DNA from: Lacibacter sediminis
GTDB lineage: Bacteria > Bacteroidota > Bacteroidia > Chitinophagales > Chitinophagaceae
NCBI RefSeq assembly: GCF_014168535.1
Contig: NZ_CP060007.1
Span: 1,798,001 to 1,862,000, forward strand
Direction: 5' to 3'
Length of the DNA: 64,000 bases
Part shown: one piece after another, positions 63,120 to 64,000 of the stretch
Layout of the letters: each line of letters opens with the position of its first letter
Position numbering within the stretch: position 1 is the first letter of the stretch
Translations under genes and position numbers: made by a program
The notes under the pieces: model-generated
What the model was told of the DNA's origin: nothing
The model's database searches: none
What the model saw: only the letters and a program-made list of their open reading frames with translations

Positions 63120-63701
63120 ATGGCACACAAAGCAGTAGAAATAGAAATTATCCCACCAAAAGATATATGGGTCGGCAATAAACAGGCACCGGTTAAATTA
63201 GTGATGTATGGCGATTATGAAAGTGAAGCCTGTGCAAAAGCAAACGAAGTAGTTAACCAGTTAATGGGCAAATACGAAGATAAATTACAGTTTAATTTTC
63301 GTCATTTTCCGTTGACACGTATTCATCAACGTGCACAAAAGGCCGCAGAAGCTTCAATTGGTGCAGCACAGGAAGGTGAAGGCAAGTTCTGGGATATGCA
63401 TAATATCCTTTTTGCTCACCGTCGTCAGCTAGGTACCATCAGTTTGAAAGGATATGCAAAAGAAGCAGGTGTAACTGATAAGAACTTCCTGACAAAGCTG
63501 GTTGATTCAGTTTATGGCTGGAGCGTTCGTGCAGATTTGCTTGAAGGCGCAGACAAAGGTATCAGAGATGTGCCGTTCTTCTATATTAATGGTGAAGTGT
63601 ACAATGGCCCGGTGAATGTAAGTGCATTCAGCAAAGTCATTGATCTGCTGGCAACCGCTAAAAAGCCTGCCGCAAAAGCAGCAACTAAAAAAAGAGCGTA
63701 A
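63120..63701 (+). CDS. DsbA/thioredoxin-4-like protein with single active-site Cys
   Basis: The 193-residue protein has the DsbA-type (thioredoxin_4) fold: PVKLVMYGDYES, FRHFPLTRIHQRAQKAAEAS, GKFWDMHNILFAHRRQLG and DVPFFYINGEVYNG. In the active site the usual CPxC is SEAC (S35, C38), with only the second Cys kept, so a monothiol role or a non-redox role is likely. There is no signal peptide, so it is cytosolic, unlike most DsbA proteins. The C-terminus is Lys/Ala-rich (KKPAAKAATKKRA). It probably shares a transcript with clpB. Confidence 0.82.
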   Translation: MAHKAVEIEIIPPKDIWVGNKQAPVKLVMYGDYESEACAKANEVVNQLMGKYEDKLQFNFRHFPLTRIHQRAQKAAEASIGAAQEGEGKFWDMHNILFAHRRQLGTISLKGYAKEAGVTDKNFLTKLVDSVYGWSVRADLLEGADKGIRDVPFFYINGEVYNGPVNVSAFSKVIDLLATAKKPAAKAATKKRA

Positions 63702-63723
63702 AAAGAGCATGATGCTCGTATAC

Positions 63724-63753
63724 AGGCAATGAAGAAATTCATTGCCTTTTTTT
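63724..63753 (+). terminator. Terminator behind the DsbA-like gene
   Basis: GGCAATGAA (63725-63733) and TTCATTGCC (63738-63746) form a nine-pair stem with loop GAAA, then seven T. Confidence 0.9.
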
Positions 63754-63886
63754 GTGCCTGATAACCATACGTTCATATCCAGGTTGCGCAATCGATTGAA
63801 AAGCAGAAACCACAGGTCGGTATGGGATTAAAAATAACGTAGTTTTAAAACGCAAAAATCAACCAGCAACGATTACCAGCCGCCAA

Positions 63887-64000
63887 ATGAATTTGTTTGT
63901 CAATAAAAAAAGAAACATTGTTATTGCAATAGTAGTAGCCATTGGATTGGTGACTACATTTTTCATGCAGCAACCCTCAAACAAAATTGATTTCAGTGCC
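63887..64000 (+). CDS. Truncated gene at the window edge, membrane-anchored N-terminus
   Basis: An ATG at 63887 starts an open frame that runs off the window, giving 38 residues: a basic start (NLFVNKKR), a membrane helix or signal anchor (NIVIAIVVAIGLVTTFFM) and the first mature residues (SNKIDFSA). The stretch after the helix is too short to place in a family; a c-type cytochrome-domain protein is one guess, since IDFSxxVKPI is a common start there. Upstream is the terminator of the DsbA-like gene, so it has its own promoter. Confidence 0.55.
   Translation, partial: MNLFVNKKRNIVIAIVVAIGLVTTFFMQQPSNKIDFSA

Overview
The window reads as one piece of a chromosome from a Bacteroidota bacterium, most likely family Chitinophagaceae. 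The evidence is a SusC/SusD outer-membrane pair, type IX secretion C-terminal domains, promoters of the TTG-N19-TAnnTTTG kind, absence of Shine-Dalgarno leaders, a short GlgP-like protein and many small secreted lipoproteins. Base composition is moderately AT-rich and uniform. I saw no tRNA, rRNA, insertion sequence, prophage or CRISPR array. About 62 genes are supported, mostly single genes or operons of two to six.

Layout. 0-7 kb: a small charged protein, a secreted DUF1080 protein, a secreted thioredoxin/MORN-repeat fusion, an Nramp metal transporter fused to a universal-stress domain with its MntR-type repressor, and a lipoprotein. 7-16.5 kb: a DUF559 endonuclease gene enclosed by inverted palindromic repeats, a RidA-like protein, a GlgP-like enzyme without its cofactor lysine, a thioesterase, an ABC-F ATPase, a fasciclin lipoprotein, a J-domain protein, a saccharopine-reductase-like enzyme and a free methionine-R-sulfoxide reductase. 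16.5-26 kb: a T9SS-exported GH10-like hydrolase, dienelactone hydrolase, DoxX, SnoaL-like and DUF5694-like proteins, glycine decarboxylase GcvP, an ArsR/AHSA1 pair and a YkgJ-type cysteine-cluster protein. 26.6-27 kb: a gene-free stretch with two tandem, near-identical minus-strand units that look like small RNA genes. 27-35 kb: thioredoxin, UbiX, a metallo-hydrolase, an MFS/dNK/FolK run, an ABC-2 permease, AnmK and a DeoR regulator. 35-44 kb: SusC/SusD, then an operon with an ECF sigma factor, a membrane-anchored beta-barrel protein, an LVIVD-repeat lipoprotein and a second barrel.

44-50 kb: QueG, two serine-hydrolase-fold proteins (one with all visible catalytic motifs lost), a small channel-like membrane protein, and a minus-strand cluster of small stress-type proteins (VOC, three proteins of SRPBCC or DUF1801 type, HMA-like, DinB) divergent from a GlxA-type regulator. 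50-64 kb: DUF1801, a methyltransferase, a PD40/OmpA protein, a T9SS protein, a two-gene signalling pair (cyclic-nucleotide-domain histidine kinase plus receiver/thioredoxin-like/thioredoxin-reductase-like fusion), another serine hydrolase, ClpB, a DsbA-like protein and a gene cut by the window edge.

Best candidates for something new: the tandem small-RNA units at 26.7-26.95 kb, the kinase/flavoprotein pair at 55.9-59.1 kb, and the repeat-enclosed DUF559 gene at 7.1-7.6 kb. All functions are inferred from reading the sequence; no database search was run.
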